DNA of 64,000 bases from Cristatella mucedo (lineage: Eukaryota > Bryozoa > Phylactolaemata > Cristatellidae), in assembly GCA_009760855.2 (NCBI GenBank), contig WPIO01000219.1, positions 239,698 to 303,697 on the forward strand, written 5' to 3'. Positions 24,738 to 35,756 of this stretch are shown here, piece by piece. The notes beneath the pieces are model-generated. The model saw only the letters and a program-made list of their open reading frames with translations, was not told where the DNA came from and did no database searches. A program made the translations under genes and the position numbers. Each line of letters starts with the position of its first letter. Position 1 is the stretch's first letter.

Positions 24738-25910
24738 AGAGCAGGCATCACCAGAGTATCTCTTCTTGTTTTGCTCGATCTTTTGGCAGCTTTTGATACC
24801 ATCCATCACAAAGTTCTTCTACAGCACCTCTCATCTCGCCTGGGCATCACTGGCACTGCTCTGAAGTGGTTCAGGTCCTATCTCAGTGGGAGACTCCAGA
24901 GTATTGACGTGAATGGACAAAGATCATCTGAAGTACCTCTAAAATATGGAGTACCTCAGGGCTCTATGCTAGGTCCGGTTCTTTTCACGGTTTATACTCT
25001 GCCTCTTGCTGATGTGATTGTCAAGCACAATCTAGGCTTTCACTTCTATGCGGATGACACTCAGTTATACCTTTGCTTTGATCCCTTCCAGCCTTCGAGC
25101 ACCTCAAATTCTCTCAACTCACTTGCTGCATGCATTGATGACATCTGCACATGGATGGCAGCAAATTTTCTAAAAATAAATGATGATAAAACTAACTTAC
25201 TAGTTATGGGCAAACCCAGTGTGAATCACACATTGGAAAGGCTGAATTTCAAAATTGGCTCTGCCAGCATATCTCCAGTTGAATCAGCTCAAAATCTAGG
25301 TGTCATATTCCAAAGCGACCTCTCGTTAGACGACCACATCAGCTCCACAGTCAAATCTGCCTATTTTCAGCTTCATAACATTGCTAAAATTAGGGCTTCT
25401 TTGGATAAGGATACCACGTCCAAGTTGGTCCATGCATTTGTGACATCCCGTCTCGACTTCTGCAACTCACTGCTTACTGGCCTACCAGCATGTGCGATCA
25501 AGCGATTGCAGCTGGTGCAAAACTCTGCAGCTACGCTTGTCTGTCGTGAGCGTCGCAGTTGCCACATTACTCCACTTCTCGCCGACCTGCACTGGCTACC
25601 AGTCAAGCAACGGATTGACTTCAAGGTTTTGTCGTTCATTTTTAGGTCTCTTCATTCTATGGCTCTAGCCTATCTTTCATTTATACCACCCCATCAGGCC
25701 AAGCATCGTACCACCCGCTTTTCGGAATCCAACAGTCTGGAAATACCTCGTACAAACCTTAAATCCTTTGGAGACCGAGCATTTAGCTCGTATGCTCCCA
25801 AAGCCTGGAACTCCCTCCCGACCTGCGTCAGAACATCCCATGAACTGACCACATTTAAAAGGAACTTACAAACACACCTATTTAGGACAGCATTTAGTGG
25901 GTCCCTGTGA
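24738..25910 (+). CDS. L2-A reverse transcriptase, C-terminal part (no own start)
   Basis: This is the polymerase part of the LINE ORF2 protein, which copies LINE RNA at the nicked target. The open frame extends left to 24630 but the first 36 codons are flanking DNA. Numbering from 24630, motif A is LLDLLAAFD with catalytic Asp at residue 50, motif B is GVPQGSMLGP at 107-116, and motif C is YADD at 140-143, followed by the thumb and the conserved C-terminal run ending THLFRTAFSGSL. Catalytic residues look intact. The endonuclease and finger parts are missing, so it cannot act on its own. Family match to L2-clade elements is from motif order and residues. Confidence 0.85.
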   Translation, partial: RAGITRVSLLVLLDLLAAFDTIHHKVLLQHLSSRLGITGTALKWFRSYLSGRLQSIDVNGQRSSEVPLKYGVPQGSMLGPVLFTVYTLPLADVIVKHNLGFHFYADDTQLYLCFDPFQPSSTSNSLNSLAACIDDICTWMAANFLKINDDKTNLLVMGKPSVNHTLERLNFKIGSASISPVESAQNLGVIFQSDLSLDDHISSTVKSAYFQLHNIAKIRASLDKDTTSKLVHAFVTSRLDFCNSLLTGLPACAIKRLQLVQNSAATLVCRERRSCHITPLLADLHWLPVKQRIDFKVLSFIFRSLHSMALAYLSFIPPHQAKHRTTRFSESNSLEIPRTNLKSFGDRAFSSYAPKAWNSLPTCVRTSHELTTFKRNLQTHLFRTAFSGSL

Positions 25911-26145
25911 TTCGTCCTTGATGTGCTTATGAGTGCTGACACTGTGCATGCTGCCACTAACCACATTTGCATGCTGACCCTGTGCATGTCACCCCTAACC
26001 ATGTTATTCATTTTGTTTGCTTTTCAAGCATGATTTTACTTACCATTCAATCGCATATCACTTTGCAGCAAATGTAAAGCGCCTAGAAAGAGATTAAGTT
26101 CTCTGAGGGCGCTTTATCAAGTGCAATATTATTATTTTTATTAGT
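24738..26145 (+). mobile_element. L2-A LINE, 5'-truncated, well preserved
   Basis: It starts inside the RT domain just before motif A and continues to the 3' tail (gcgcctagaaagagattaag, then gggcgctttatcaagtgc) and ATT repeats at 26120-26145. The 3' UTR of about 230 bases follows the ORF stop at 25910. The sequence upstream of 24738 is not LINE-like, which marks the 5' truncation point. Confidence 0.9.
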
Positions 26146-27582
26146 ACCCAGTGCATCACTCACTGATCTGACCTACTTATTATTCTGGGCTTCACGGTTA
26201 TCTACTATCAATACTGGAGAGTTTATATCAAAGTTCTCACACTTGCGAACAGAACTTAAACCAGCCAACATACGCAAAAATAGTTGCAACAGATGAAAAA
26301 TTATTTAGATAGTGGCTGCCTAATAAGTAATCTTTTAATTAAATATTAGCATGAAATCGTAGGCACTTGCAACAACATTATGTCCTGCCGATAGAAACTA
26401 ATCGAAGCTGGGCTTCGGACAATGACTGTAGATGCTGTGATATCCGTACAAGCTAAGATAGCATGAACAGTTCTACCACGGCATCCTGATATCCTCTGAC
26501 CTTCTGCTTTATTCTTCAAATAGTCTCAGCTGCTAGATACAATTATTCAACAAGACGCTAGCCAAGGTCTCAGATGAGATTGGACCTCTGACTAAATGGC
26601 AGGTTGACCCCCCCCCCCCTGTAGCTATCACCGGCACGAAAAAGGAACGCCAAGATTTTTCGTAGCAACATCGGTCAGTGGGAGAGAATAGCTAGAGAAC
26701 AATGATTTTGAAGTGTGAAAACCAAGTGCATGCCAAGGGCTCCCCAGATGACCGCCAGCCGTTTACATCTACAACCCGCTAGCTCTCGCTGAGCAAGGAA
26801 CTAAGCCATTTCACAATGACACGGGTATAGCTAGGCATATACAGAGACACCCCGGACGTATCAGGTGGTCAATAACGCAAATTGCAGTCGATGGATTCAG
26901 GAGATCTAGCTGAGAGGCCCTACCCTAATTAGCATCACTAAGTTCATTGTAAGCCCGAGGGATATCAAAATTTGAGGATTCGTTAGCACAATGATGAATG
27001 TTTAGCAAGAGCGGGTGAATTAAAAAAATAGTTTCTCGGTCACCGTTGATTGAAGGGGCTTAGATACAAAGGCATAATAAATATTGGACAAAAATTACTT
27101 AGTAAGCAAGGTGTGGTATGGAAGTTGTATGGTTTCAGTAATAACCAGCAAAGTATTTATAATATGTTAGGTTTATGTACAGTAGATTATGGCCTCTCCT
27201 GAAGAGAACCAATTGGAAACGCTTTAGAAGACTACTGTCTTCCTAATATGAATATCAAGCCTAGATAGGAGTTCAGTAGATAGTGAAAAGTGAGGTAAGA
27301 GCAGGTTAAGGCCGAGAGGAGTTGAAGTGCTTTTCAGACCGCAACTAGGGGGTCTAATTAATTTAATTTCGCGAGTCCCACATCCGTTTTATGTGACAGA
27401 GGAACAAGCTAGACAAACATTGTGCTACTTGAGCCTGGGGATTATTGATTGGTTTACTTGGTACTTGCATGGTTTTATAGTTAGTGTTAACATTTTTGGG
27501 TTACCCTCTGCGATTTCACTATTTCTTAAAAATGCTTTTAAGGAAGCCTTATCGTCTATGCCTATTTTATGATTCCTAACAA
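26146..27582. other. No gene seen; poly-C run
   Basis: A run of C at about 26609-26621 stands out. The 81-codon frame at 27327-27572 has hydrophobic stretches but no known domain. Confidence 0.45.
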
Positions 27583-28320
27583 CACAAATATATTGGCCTG
27601 CTTAGACAGGGACACGGCCAAATATTTGTAGCATCATGTCTCAACAATTATAGCTGACTGATTGTAGGTTCACCAGCCTGTGCAATCAGGGTCTCAGATT
27701 TAGTGAAGAACTATGCCGCACAGCTTGTCGATCGTGTGCGTTTCAGTTGCCACAAGACACAACTTCTCACCGTCTGCAATAGGTCCCAATCAAGCAACGT
27801 ATTGACTTCAAGATTTCGTCACTCAATTTTAGGTCTCTTGATTTTTTCTCTCCATATTACATATTCGTAAAAGTTTCTTATGTAATCGTAACAGAATCTA
27901 ATCGTTTATCTATACCTCGTATAAACCTCAAGTCCTTTGGAGACCGTGCCTCTAGTTCGTACGATCGCAAAGCCTGAAGCTGAATCCTGACTGACGTCGC
28001 AACATCTACTGACTCAAGAACATTTAACACTACACCATTTTATTGATGCTGACACTGTGCATGTCACATCTAGCCATGTTATGCTTGTTGACACCGTTTA
28101 TTATAACAATAATAACAATAATACCCTTGATGAACCACTCTCAGAGAACTCAATCTATGTCTAGGTGCATTACATTTGCTGCAAAGGAATTTATGTTGCC
28201 ACAAATCATTTGATAAAGCTTCCTTAGCAGTATGTGTAAAATGCCTTTATAGTTCAGGTTCTCTGATGGCGCTGTACAAGCTTAGTACTATTGTCATTTG
28301 TATTAATATTATTATCACTA
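27583..28320 (+). mobile_element. L2-A LINE, diverged, carrying an inverted tail insert
   Basis: Plus-strand matches run from the thumb segment (ctgcttagacagggacac) through the C-terminus and 3' UTR. At about 28105-28195 an L2-A tail appears on the opposite strand (acccttgatgaaccactctcagagaactcaatc). The plus-strand tail then resumes at about 28200 and ends near 28320 with 'gttctctgatggcgctgtacaag'. The frame is broken. Confidence 0.7.
28105..28195 (-). mobile_element. L2-A LINE tail fragment inside another L2-A copy
   Basis: Only about 90 bases of the 3' end are present, with AAT-type repeats at its tail side. It interrupts the plus-strand copy, so it arrived later or is a rearrangement product. 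Confidence 0.65.
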
Positions 28321-28464
28321 ATTGAAATCTTTTGGGGATCGAGGCTTCAAATAGTGCTAAATGAAAGTCTCTTAGTTGCACCTTGGTATGGGTATCTCCT
28401 GCAATGACCTTGCATCTTCTGTGTGTAAGCCAAGATAATTCTGTTCAGGTCAGCTTTTCTTTTG

Positions 28465-30275
28465 CAGGGGGAATGTCCAAAAATGGTCAACAATTTTTCC
28501 GTTTTTGGAAATTTGCTTATTAAAAGACAAACTAATTACAAATGCAATCTCAAATTTATGTGGTTGACAGGTGATCAGAACATGGTAAATAAATCTATTT
28601 TTAAAGCCCTACTTATACCAGAAGTAGTACATCGAGCTCAAATTTTTTTTAATGAAGACCACCCGAACCGAGCGTTCGTAGCGAACTTTGTGAATATAAG
28701 TTACACAGGCCTAAAAGGACCCTCAAAATATCACTTCAAATAAAAAACGTTTGAATTTTAAAATAATGACACGCCGCCTCGAGGTCAACCGTCCAACCGT
28801 TGGGTATAACAACTATAAAGCCTAAACCCGATATCCGGGCGTAGTCAGGCTCTCGCCCAACTCGCCGCCGCGTGCGGCGAACGGCATTCCAAGGCCCACT
28901 TCCTATAAACTGTCAAGAAACGTTTACACTGGTACGTTTACATTGGCTCACAAACCGAAAGTGACTTGTGTTCAGCAACTAGACTATTGTTAACGATAAT
29001 GTACCAAAAATGTATTGGCCCGGGGCGGCGGTAACTTAATCAGTCAAGTACTGAGGCATCTACTGAGGCCATTAGCGACGTGCTGCCCAACCGGCCGACG
29101 CGGTAGCTGTGGCCTCTCAGTTGGTGACTTGGATTAAAAGAACAATAACAATAACAATAATAAAGCACTTTGATTGAACTAGCGCGTCGTTCACTGGGAA
29201 TCATTTTGAAGAATTTGATTCCTATCTATTCATTGAAAATTGAGGTGATTTTGAATTCTCATTTATGCGGTTTGTAGGTTGAGATTTATATTGGCAAACG
29301 CAGGTCAGACGGCCGGATGTAGCTTGGTTTGACTGACGGCGGTAAGAAAGCTATCGTGCCTGCCATGTGATATCTTGCTTATGTAATATCTCCGATAATA
29401 GTGATCTGATCAACTGAAATTTTGAATATGTGATTATTGTGCTTACTTATCATTCCACCCGTCTCGGGTGCATATTGGTCCCTGGTATGTAGACCTATTT
29501 AGACGGCGAGCTGGCGTTTTTCGTACAACACGTTTGGTCATAATGCTGCCAAGTTGGCGTGTAAATGTCACACATATGCTAATAACGATCGAATCGACGT
29601 GCAACTCAAGTTATAAGCTTCTTGATATGTGATTCAAATTTGTGTGACAGTAAACCGAGTGACTTTTGATCGTGTGCATGCTTTAAATCATCGGTTGTCT
29701 TCAGGTGAGTTTTCCCAACACTTCACTGAAAAAACTGGGAATATCAATGGAAAATGCAATTTGCTAGCCAGCGATGGCAAATTGGGAATATAAGCTTGCC
29801 TTGGCGAGTTACAGCCTCTGACAGCCTCATTACGATCGTCAGGTCGTAACTATAGCTGGACATGTCCCCAAAGTCCTTGAACTTGATATGGCAAATGCAT
29901 GCAAAGTTGACATGTAAAATATATTTTTATTTTTTTCTAAATGTGGTAGGGGAGCTTGGAACTAAGAGTGTGCATCTTTTCGGTGAATTGGTATGTTTCT
30001 ACAGTACTTGGTATAATGTCCCTTGATTCCCCGCCCCCGAAAACCCTTTTTAAAACAGGAAAAAATGTGACCTCGAAATCTACATGTCATCAGAAGGTCA
30101 ACATGACAGCTATTGTTAAATCAAAAGATAGATACCATTTTTCTTATTGTTTGTGCCTATTTGCATGCCAATCGTTACATTAGCTTTTGAGAAATATCAA
30201 TAAATGTGCTAAGAGGGAGATAAATCATATATGGACGGAGGCATAACTCCCCACCCCTCGGCCATCACTCGACAT
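28465..30275 (+). repeat. Dispersed repeat R1, copy B
   Basis: This is the inverted partner of copy A (18239-20290). It differs by small indels, including an AAC/AAT microsatellite at about 29143-29160 that copy A lacks. It has no palindrome at its right end; the matching place reads 'gaggcataactccccacccctcggcc' where copy A has its left palindrome arm. The 93-codon frame at 28462-28743 and the 75-codon frame at 29956-30183 do not correspond to conserved frames in copy A. Class unknown. Confidence 0.75.
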
Positions 30276-30439
30276 TACCCTTGCTTTCTTTGCATTTAAT
30301 TTACTTAAAATGCGTACTTTTAATGATTCCCATGTTACTAGTCAGATGACCTACTAAGCAGTGGGAGTGAGTGGTTTCATGTTGCATTTACTAAGTTAGC
30401 CAATGCATGATCATGATGATGGTGATGTTGATCATGATA

Positions 30440-30560
30440 AAAACAATGCATTTGCATGGAACCCTCAGAGAACTTAATTTCTTTCTAGGCACTTTAAATA
30501 TGCTGCAAAGGAAGCATGATCCGGGATACTTGTTTTGCTTTTGCATGCGGAGTACCGTGC
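30440..30560 (-). mobile_element. L2-A LINE tail fragment
   Basis: 'ggaaccctcagagaacttaatttctttctaggcactttaaatatgctgcaaaggaagc' is the L2-A 3' end in reverse. No ORF portion is attached. Confidence 0.75.
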
Positions 30561-30839
30561 ATGTCACTCACCAGTTTGACATTAATTTTAAGCTGACCAG
30601 CTTGGAGACTGATTTCTCTAAGAGAGCTGTGCTAAAGACCATGGAATAATCATTTGTTAGCAACGTAGATAACGGTATATAAGAGTTCGAAAAATCGCGA
30701 AGATATTTTTTTAGAAAGAAGGGCCCAGGGTCCCTTCAAGGTAACCCAAGAGTTTCATCGGGTGGAATTTCCGATCGAGTTAATGGTTTCAAGCAGAGAA
30801 GTAACCCAATTCTCTACCAACACAGCTATTTAAAAAAAA

Positions 30840-31285
30840 ATATTGCGAAGGAAGCACGATCAAACGGTTAGTGGTAGCGTTCTCTATAAATAAAAAGAAT
30901 AACATGGTTAGGAGTGACGTGCACACGGTAAGCATGCAAGTATGTTGAGTAGCAGCATGCAGTGTCAGCATCCATAAGCATATAAAGGACGAATTACAGA
31001 GACCCACTAAATGCTGCGATAAACCGATGCATTTTTAGTCTATTTTCAAAAGCGGACAAGTCAGGAGATGTCACGATGCCAGTTGGGATTGAGTTCCAGG
31101 CTTTGGGAGCATATGAACTAAAGGTACGGTCTCCAAATGATTTGAGATTTGTATGGGGTATGGGTAAACAGTTAGATTCCAAAAAGCAGGTGGCATGATG
31201 CTTAGCCTGGTGGGGGAGTAAATCTGGGTAGTGAGGGAGTAGTATATCTTGTCTCCATAAAGCCTTGCTGCAAACAGAGAGCAGT
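30840..31285 (-). mobile_element. L2-A LINE, 5'-truncated 3' end
   Basis: The minus-strand frame at 30994-31182 keeps [20 protein letters not shown] and AFSGSL, the last part of the L2-A ORF. The 3' UTR continues to about 30840. The tail repeats are missing, and an A-rich run takes their place. Confidence 0.8.
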
Positions 31286-31844
31286 TTTTTTTATTCTTAC
31301 TATTTCAACTGATGTTTCCCGGCATGCTTAAATTTCTCAAATAGTACTGCTATGTGAAAGTATCCACGGCTTCTATCCCTGTTGGCAGGGCGACATTTAA
31401 GTAATCCCAAAGTCAGCTGAGCCTAATGGTGCACAATCGCTTATGACGGTCGTAAAGTTATACCTCAGTGAAAGAAACCGAAGGCATGCCAGAATATTTT
31501 AGAGGGCGCTGGCAAATTGCAGTGTTAGTACGCCTGCCAGAACTAGCATGCTACCAGGCTCACCACCAAAATGGCTAACAACTCAGTTAAGTTTCAATCT
31601 CAGCCTCCTAGGAAGAAGCACAATATCCAGACTGAATCTGTTAGCAAGTGTGGTTGCCATTAATAGAATCCAGCGTGTTCAGATACCCTGCTTGGCTGCC
31701 AGCATCCAAACAGGGATGAAACCAATTATTGAGATCTGCAGGCATAAACAGAAGCCGGCTACTCATACCTTAATTTCCGATCGGATACTAAGGACAGCAA
31801 TATTTAGAGTGCTCTAAGAAATTAATAATACAAATAATACTGAT
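31286..31844. other. No gene seen
   Basis: An 89-codon plus-strand frame (31548-31817) has no recognisable domain. Confidence 0.45.
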
Positions 31845-31990
31845 AAAGCATCCTCAGAGAACTTAATATCTTTCTAGGCACTTTATATTTTTTGCAAAAG
31901 AAAGACGATCGAATGATGATTGATAGCTTCCTCAATAAACAATAAGTTTAACATGGTTAGGGGCAACATGCTTGTCATTCTGTTGACCCC
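31845..31990 (-). mobile_element. L2-A LINE tail fragment
   Basis: The 3' end and part of the 3' UTR are present in reverse orientation (gataaagcatcctcagagaac). It faces a plus-strand L2-A UTR fragment immediately to its right. Confidence 0.75.
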
Positions 31991-32004
31991 AGGCAAATGA
32001 AGTA

Positions 32005-32095
32005 CGATGAATGTGCAAAGTATGTTGCCACTAAACATACTTACATGCTGATTATGTGGATGTCACCCCTAACCATGTTAAGATTGTTTAATAAT
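32005..32095 (+). mobile_element. L2-A LINE 3' UTR fragment
   Basis: 'gttgccactaaacatacttacatgctgattatgtggatgtcacccctaaccatgtt' is plus-strand 3' UTR of L2-A. It ends where the next minus-strand copy's tail begins. Confidence 0.7.
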
Positions 32096-32104
32096 AATAA
32101 TAAT

Positions 32105-33640
32105 TCACTTGATAAAGCACCCTCAGAGAACTTAATCTCTCTCTAGGCGCTTTACATATGCTGTAAAGTGAAATGCAATTGATTGGTAAGTAAAATCATG
32201 CTTGAAAAAACAAACGAAATGAATAATATGGTTAGGGGTGACATGCACAGGGTCAGCATGCAAATGTGGTTAGTGGCAGCATGCACAGTGTCAGCACTCA
32301 TAAGCACATCAAGGACGAATCACAGGGACCCACTAAATGCTGTCCTAAATAGGTGTGTTTTTAGGTTCCTTTTAAATGTGGTCAGGTCAGGGGATGTTCT
32401 GACACAGGTCGGGAGGGAGTTCCAGGCTTTGGGAGCATATGAACTAAATGCACGGTCTCCAAAGGATTTAAGGTTTGTATGAGGTATTTCCAGACTGTTG
32501 GATTCCGAAAAGCTGGTCGTACGATGCTTAGCCTGATGGGGTAGTATATCTGACAGATAGGCTGGAGCCATAGAATGAAGGGACCTAAAAGTGAGCAACA
32601 AAACCTTGAAGTCAATCCGTTGCTTGACTGGTAGCCAGTGCAGGTCGGCGAGAAGTGGAGTAATGTGGCAACTGAGACGCTCACGACAGACAAGCCTAGC
32701 TGCAGAGTTTTGCACCAGCTGCAATCGCCTGATCGCACATGCTGGTAGGCCAGTGAGCAGTGAGTTGCAGAAGTCGAGATGAGATGTCACGAATGCATGG
32801 ACCAACTTGGACGTGGTATTTTTATCTAAACAGGCCCGAATTTTACCAATGTTATGAAGCTGAAAATAGGCGGATTTGACTGTGGAGCTGATGTGGTCGT
32901 CTAACGAGAGGTCGCTTTGGAAAATGACACCTAGATTTCGAGCTGATTCAACTGGAGATATGCTCGAAGAGCCAATTTTGAGAGTCAGCCTTTCCAATCT
33001 CTGGATCACACTGGGTTTGCCCATAACTAGTAAGTTAGTTTTATCATCGTTAAGTTTTAGAAAATTGGCTGGCATCCATGTGGGGATGTCATCAATGCAT
33101 GCAGCTAGTGAGTTGAGAGAATTTGAGGTGCTCGAAGGCTGTGAGGGATCAAAGCAAAGGTACAACTGAGAGTCATCTGCATAGAAGTGAAAGCCTAGAT
33201 TGTGCTTGGCAATCACATCAGCAAGAGGCAGAGTATAAACCGTGAAAAGAACCGGACCGAGCACTGAGCTCTGAGATACTCCATATTTCAGAGGTACTTC
33301 AGATGATCTTTGTCCATTCACTTCAATACTCTGGAGTCTCCCACTGAGATAGGACCTGAACCACTGCAGAGCAGTGCCAGTGATGCCCAGGCGAGATGAG
33401 AGGCACTCTAGAAGAACTTTGTGATCGATGGTATCAAAAGCTGCCGAAAGATCAAGCAAAACAAGCAGAGACACTTTACCCATGTCTGCATTCCTAAGTA
33501 GGTCGTTGTATACCCGAAGCAATGCTGACTCTGTGGAGTGATTAGCTCTAAAGCCAGACTGGAACTTACTAGCAAGGTGTGAGGTTTCGATATACGAGTT
33601 CAGCTGGTCCGCCGCGACCCGTTCATTTACTGATGATGCT
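32105..33640 (-). mobile_element. L2-A LINE, best-preserved copy
   Basis: On the minus strand this runs from the RT N-terminal region at about 33640 to the 3' tail at 32105 with its ATT repeats (AATAATAAT on the plus strand). The ORF is open for 441 codons. The sequence left of it and right of it belongs to other L2-A fragments. It is 5'-truncated and lacks the endonuclease. Confidence 0.92.
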
Positions 33641-33645
33641 ACCAC
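32320..33645 (-). CDS. L2-A reverse transcriptase, long open frame
   Basis: This 441-codon frame covers fingers, palm and thumb of a LINE reverse transcriptase. Landmarks are LNSYIETSHLASKFQSGF at about 15-32, HSTESALLRV at 36-45, motif A LLDLSAAFD with Asp 65, YADD at 155-158, then NDDKTNLLVMG and SRLDFCNSLL-like SHLDFCNSLL. Motif B reads GVSQSSVLG (122-130) where related copies have GVPQGSMLG, so two normally invariant residues are changed and activity is doubtful. The first codons (about 1-9) may lie outside the LINE. No endonuclease is encoded. Confidence 0.85.
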   Translation of the reverse strand: MVASSVNERVAADQLNSYIETSHLASKFQSGFRANHSTESALLRVYNDLLRNADMGKVSLLVLLDLSAAFDTIDHKVLLECLSSRLGITGTALQWFRSYLSGRLQSIEVNGQRSSEVPLKYGVSQSSVLGPVLFTVYTLPLADVIAKHNLGFHFYADDSQLYLCFDPSQPSSTSNSLNSLAACIDDIPTWMPANFLKLNDDKTNLLVMGKPSVIQRLERLTLKIGSSSISPVESARNLGVIFQSDLSLDDHISSTVKSAYFQLHNIGKIRACLDKNTTSKLVHAFVTSHLDFCNSLLTGLPACAIRRLQLVQNSAARLVCRERLSCHITPLLADLHWLPVKQRIDFKVLLLTFRSLHSMAPAYLSDILPHQAKHRTTSFSESNSLEIPHTNLKSFGDRAFSSYAPKAWNSLPTCVRTSPDLTTFKRNLKTHLFRTAFSGSL

Positions 33646-33700
33646 TAACCATTCGATCGTGCTTCGTTTGCAGCAGATGCAAAGTGCCTAGACAGAGATA
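33632..33700 (+). mobile_element. L2-A LINE tail fragment
   Basis: 'gctaccactaaccattcgatcgtgcttcgtttgcagcagatgcaaagtgcctagacagagat' is plus-strand L2-A tail. It abuts the 5' end of the minus-strand copy, giving a tail-to-head inverted junction. Confidence 0.75.
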
Positions 33701-33969
33701 CATCTGCATCATATAGCTGTAGGGCTTAGAATTTTACCAATATCCTGAACTTCAAATGTAGTTCCTTCGAGGTCTGAAAAAGCACCACAGTTGATGCATT
33801 CTGCAAGTATTTGTATAAGTTTTAATAGCAGGCAGATAGGTACTTTCCTGCATCATTTGTTCCTGCATCCCCTAACGGCCATGTGAGACCTACAGGATAT
33901 CCTGTTTCTGGTTACAGGCATTGCCAACTAAGCAATACCCTTTACCAGTACTTGGAATAAACAGCTGGA
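33701..33969. other. No gene seen
   Basis: Nothing was recognised between the two L2-A fragments. Confidence 0.45.
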
Positions 33970-35478
33970 ATACGAGCATCTGTAAGATCCTGGGAGACCG
34001 ACTAAATTCACATATTGAAACTTCAGACCTAGCTAGTAAATTCCTTCTGGTTTTAGAGCTAATCAGTCCGTTGAGTCAGCTATGCTTCAGGTGCAAAAAA
34101 CCTCCGCAGGGAATGGAGAGTTAGGTAAGGTCTATTTGCTTGTGTGGCTCGATCTTTTGGCAACTTTAGATTCGGTTGATCACTAAGTCCTTCTCTTCCA
34201 CCTTGCCTGGGCATCACTGATACTGCACTGCCATAGTTCAGGTCCTATTTCAGTGGATACTAAAGAGCATTAATGTGAACTTCAAACATCATCCGAGAAG
34301 CCTCTGAAGTATGAAGCACCTCAGAGCGCTGTGCTTGGTCCGGTTATTTTCATGGTGCATAATCTCCCTCTTGCCGAAGTGACAGCCATTCCAGGCACAA
34401 CCTAGGCTTACACTTCTGTACAGATGATACTCCGGTGTACATTAGTTTTGATCCTGGCCCTCAAGCACGTCCAATTCTCTCAACTTCTTTGCTGCATATA
34501 TTGATGACATCCATGCGTGGATAGTAGAAAACGTTCTTAAATTAAATGATGATAAAACCAACTTACTAGTTATGGGCAAACCACGTGTGATTCGGAATAT
34601 GGAAAACCTAATGCTCAAAATCGGCTCTGTAACCATATCTCCTGTTGAATATGCACAAAGTGTAGTTGTCCTGCTCCAAAGTGACCATTTGCTAAACGAC
34701 TTTGTCACACAGTCAAGTCTACCTCCTTTCAGCCACATAGCATTGCTAAAAGTTGGGCTTGCTTAGCCATGGAGCTACATCCAAATTGGTCCACACATTT
34801 GTGATACCCCATCTCGATTTCTTTAACTCGCTGCTAGCTGGTCTACCAGCCATTGCAATCGGGCATCTGCAGCTGGTGCAAAGCTCTGCAGCTAGGCTTG
34901 TCTGTCGCGGCCGTAGCAGTTGCCACATTGCACTACTTCTTGGCGAGCTGCACTGGCTCCCATTCAAGCAACGCATCGACTTCAAGGTTCAGTCACCCAC
35001 TTTTCGGTTCATCCATTTTTCGGCTGCAGTGTGCCTATCAGACCTACTGCCACAACTGTCTAAGTACAGTACTACCCACTTTTTTGAGTCTAATCGTTTA
35101 GCTTCACCTCATACGAACCTCAAATCTCTTGAAGACCGAGCCTTTAGCTCCTCGTATGCTCACAAATCCTGGAAAAACTTTGACAGGCGCTATGACATCC
35201 CCTGACTCGACGATGTTTTACAAATGCTTAAAACGCATCCATTTATCACAGCATTTAGTGGGTATATTTTATTCTTTTTTTTGCGTGCTGACACTATACC
35301 ATGTTGCCACCAATCATATTTGCGAGTTGACCCTGTGCTTGTCACCTCTAACAATGCTATGGCTGCTGTCATTGAGCATTCTATCACTGAACCATCCGAT
35401 TATGCTTCTTTTGCACAACATATAAAGTGGTTAGAAAGAGATTAAGATCTCTTAGGGTTCTATATAAATGTATTATTA
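33970..35478 (+). mobile_element. L2-A LINE, decayed copy
   Basis: The copy spans RT N-terminus to tail. The catalytic region near 34415-34435 is changed ('ctgtacagatgatactccggtg'; family YADDTQLY). A 150-codon frame at 34753-35205 keeps the thumb (TSKLVHTFVIPHLDF, LHWLPFKQRIDFKV). The tail ends in ATT repeats at 35470-35484. Indels shift the frame several times. Confidence 0.85.
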
Positions 35479-35483
35479 TTATT

Positions 35484-35756
35484 AAAAACTCATCTATGTA
35501 TGACAGCATTTAGTGGGCCCCTGTGATTCGTCCTATGTGCGCTTATGTATGCTGACACTGCTGCATGCTGCCACTAACCACACTTGCACGCTGACGCTGT
35601 GCATGTCACCCCTAACCATGTTATTCACGTAGTTTATCAAGCATGATACCGCTCACCCACAATTCCATCGTGTTTCCTTTGCAGCAAATGTAAAGTGCCT
35701 ACAAAGAGATTGAGTTCTCTGAGGGCGCTTTATCAAGTGCATTATTATTATAATAA
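35484..35756 (+). mobile_element. L2-A LINE 3' UTR and tail
   Basis: It starts within the last ORF codons ('aaaaactcatctatgtatgacagcatttagtggg') and runs through the 3' UTR to 'gggcgctttatcaagtgcattattatta'. It follows directly on the tail of the previous copy in the same orientation. Confidence 0.85.

Noticed and set aside
25373-26011. Antisense ORFs opposite L2-A copies (here and at 32183-32782, 50206-50484, 63567-63863)
   Set aside because: The same antisense frame recurs opposite every L2-A C-terminus, because the sense codon pattern keeps it open. No domain is present.
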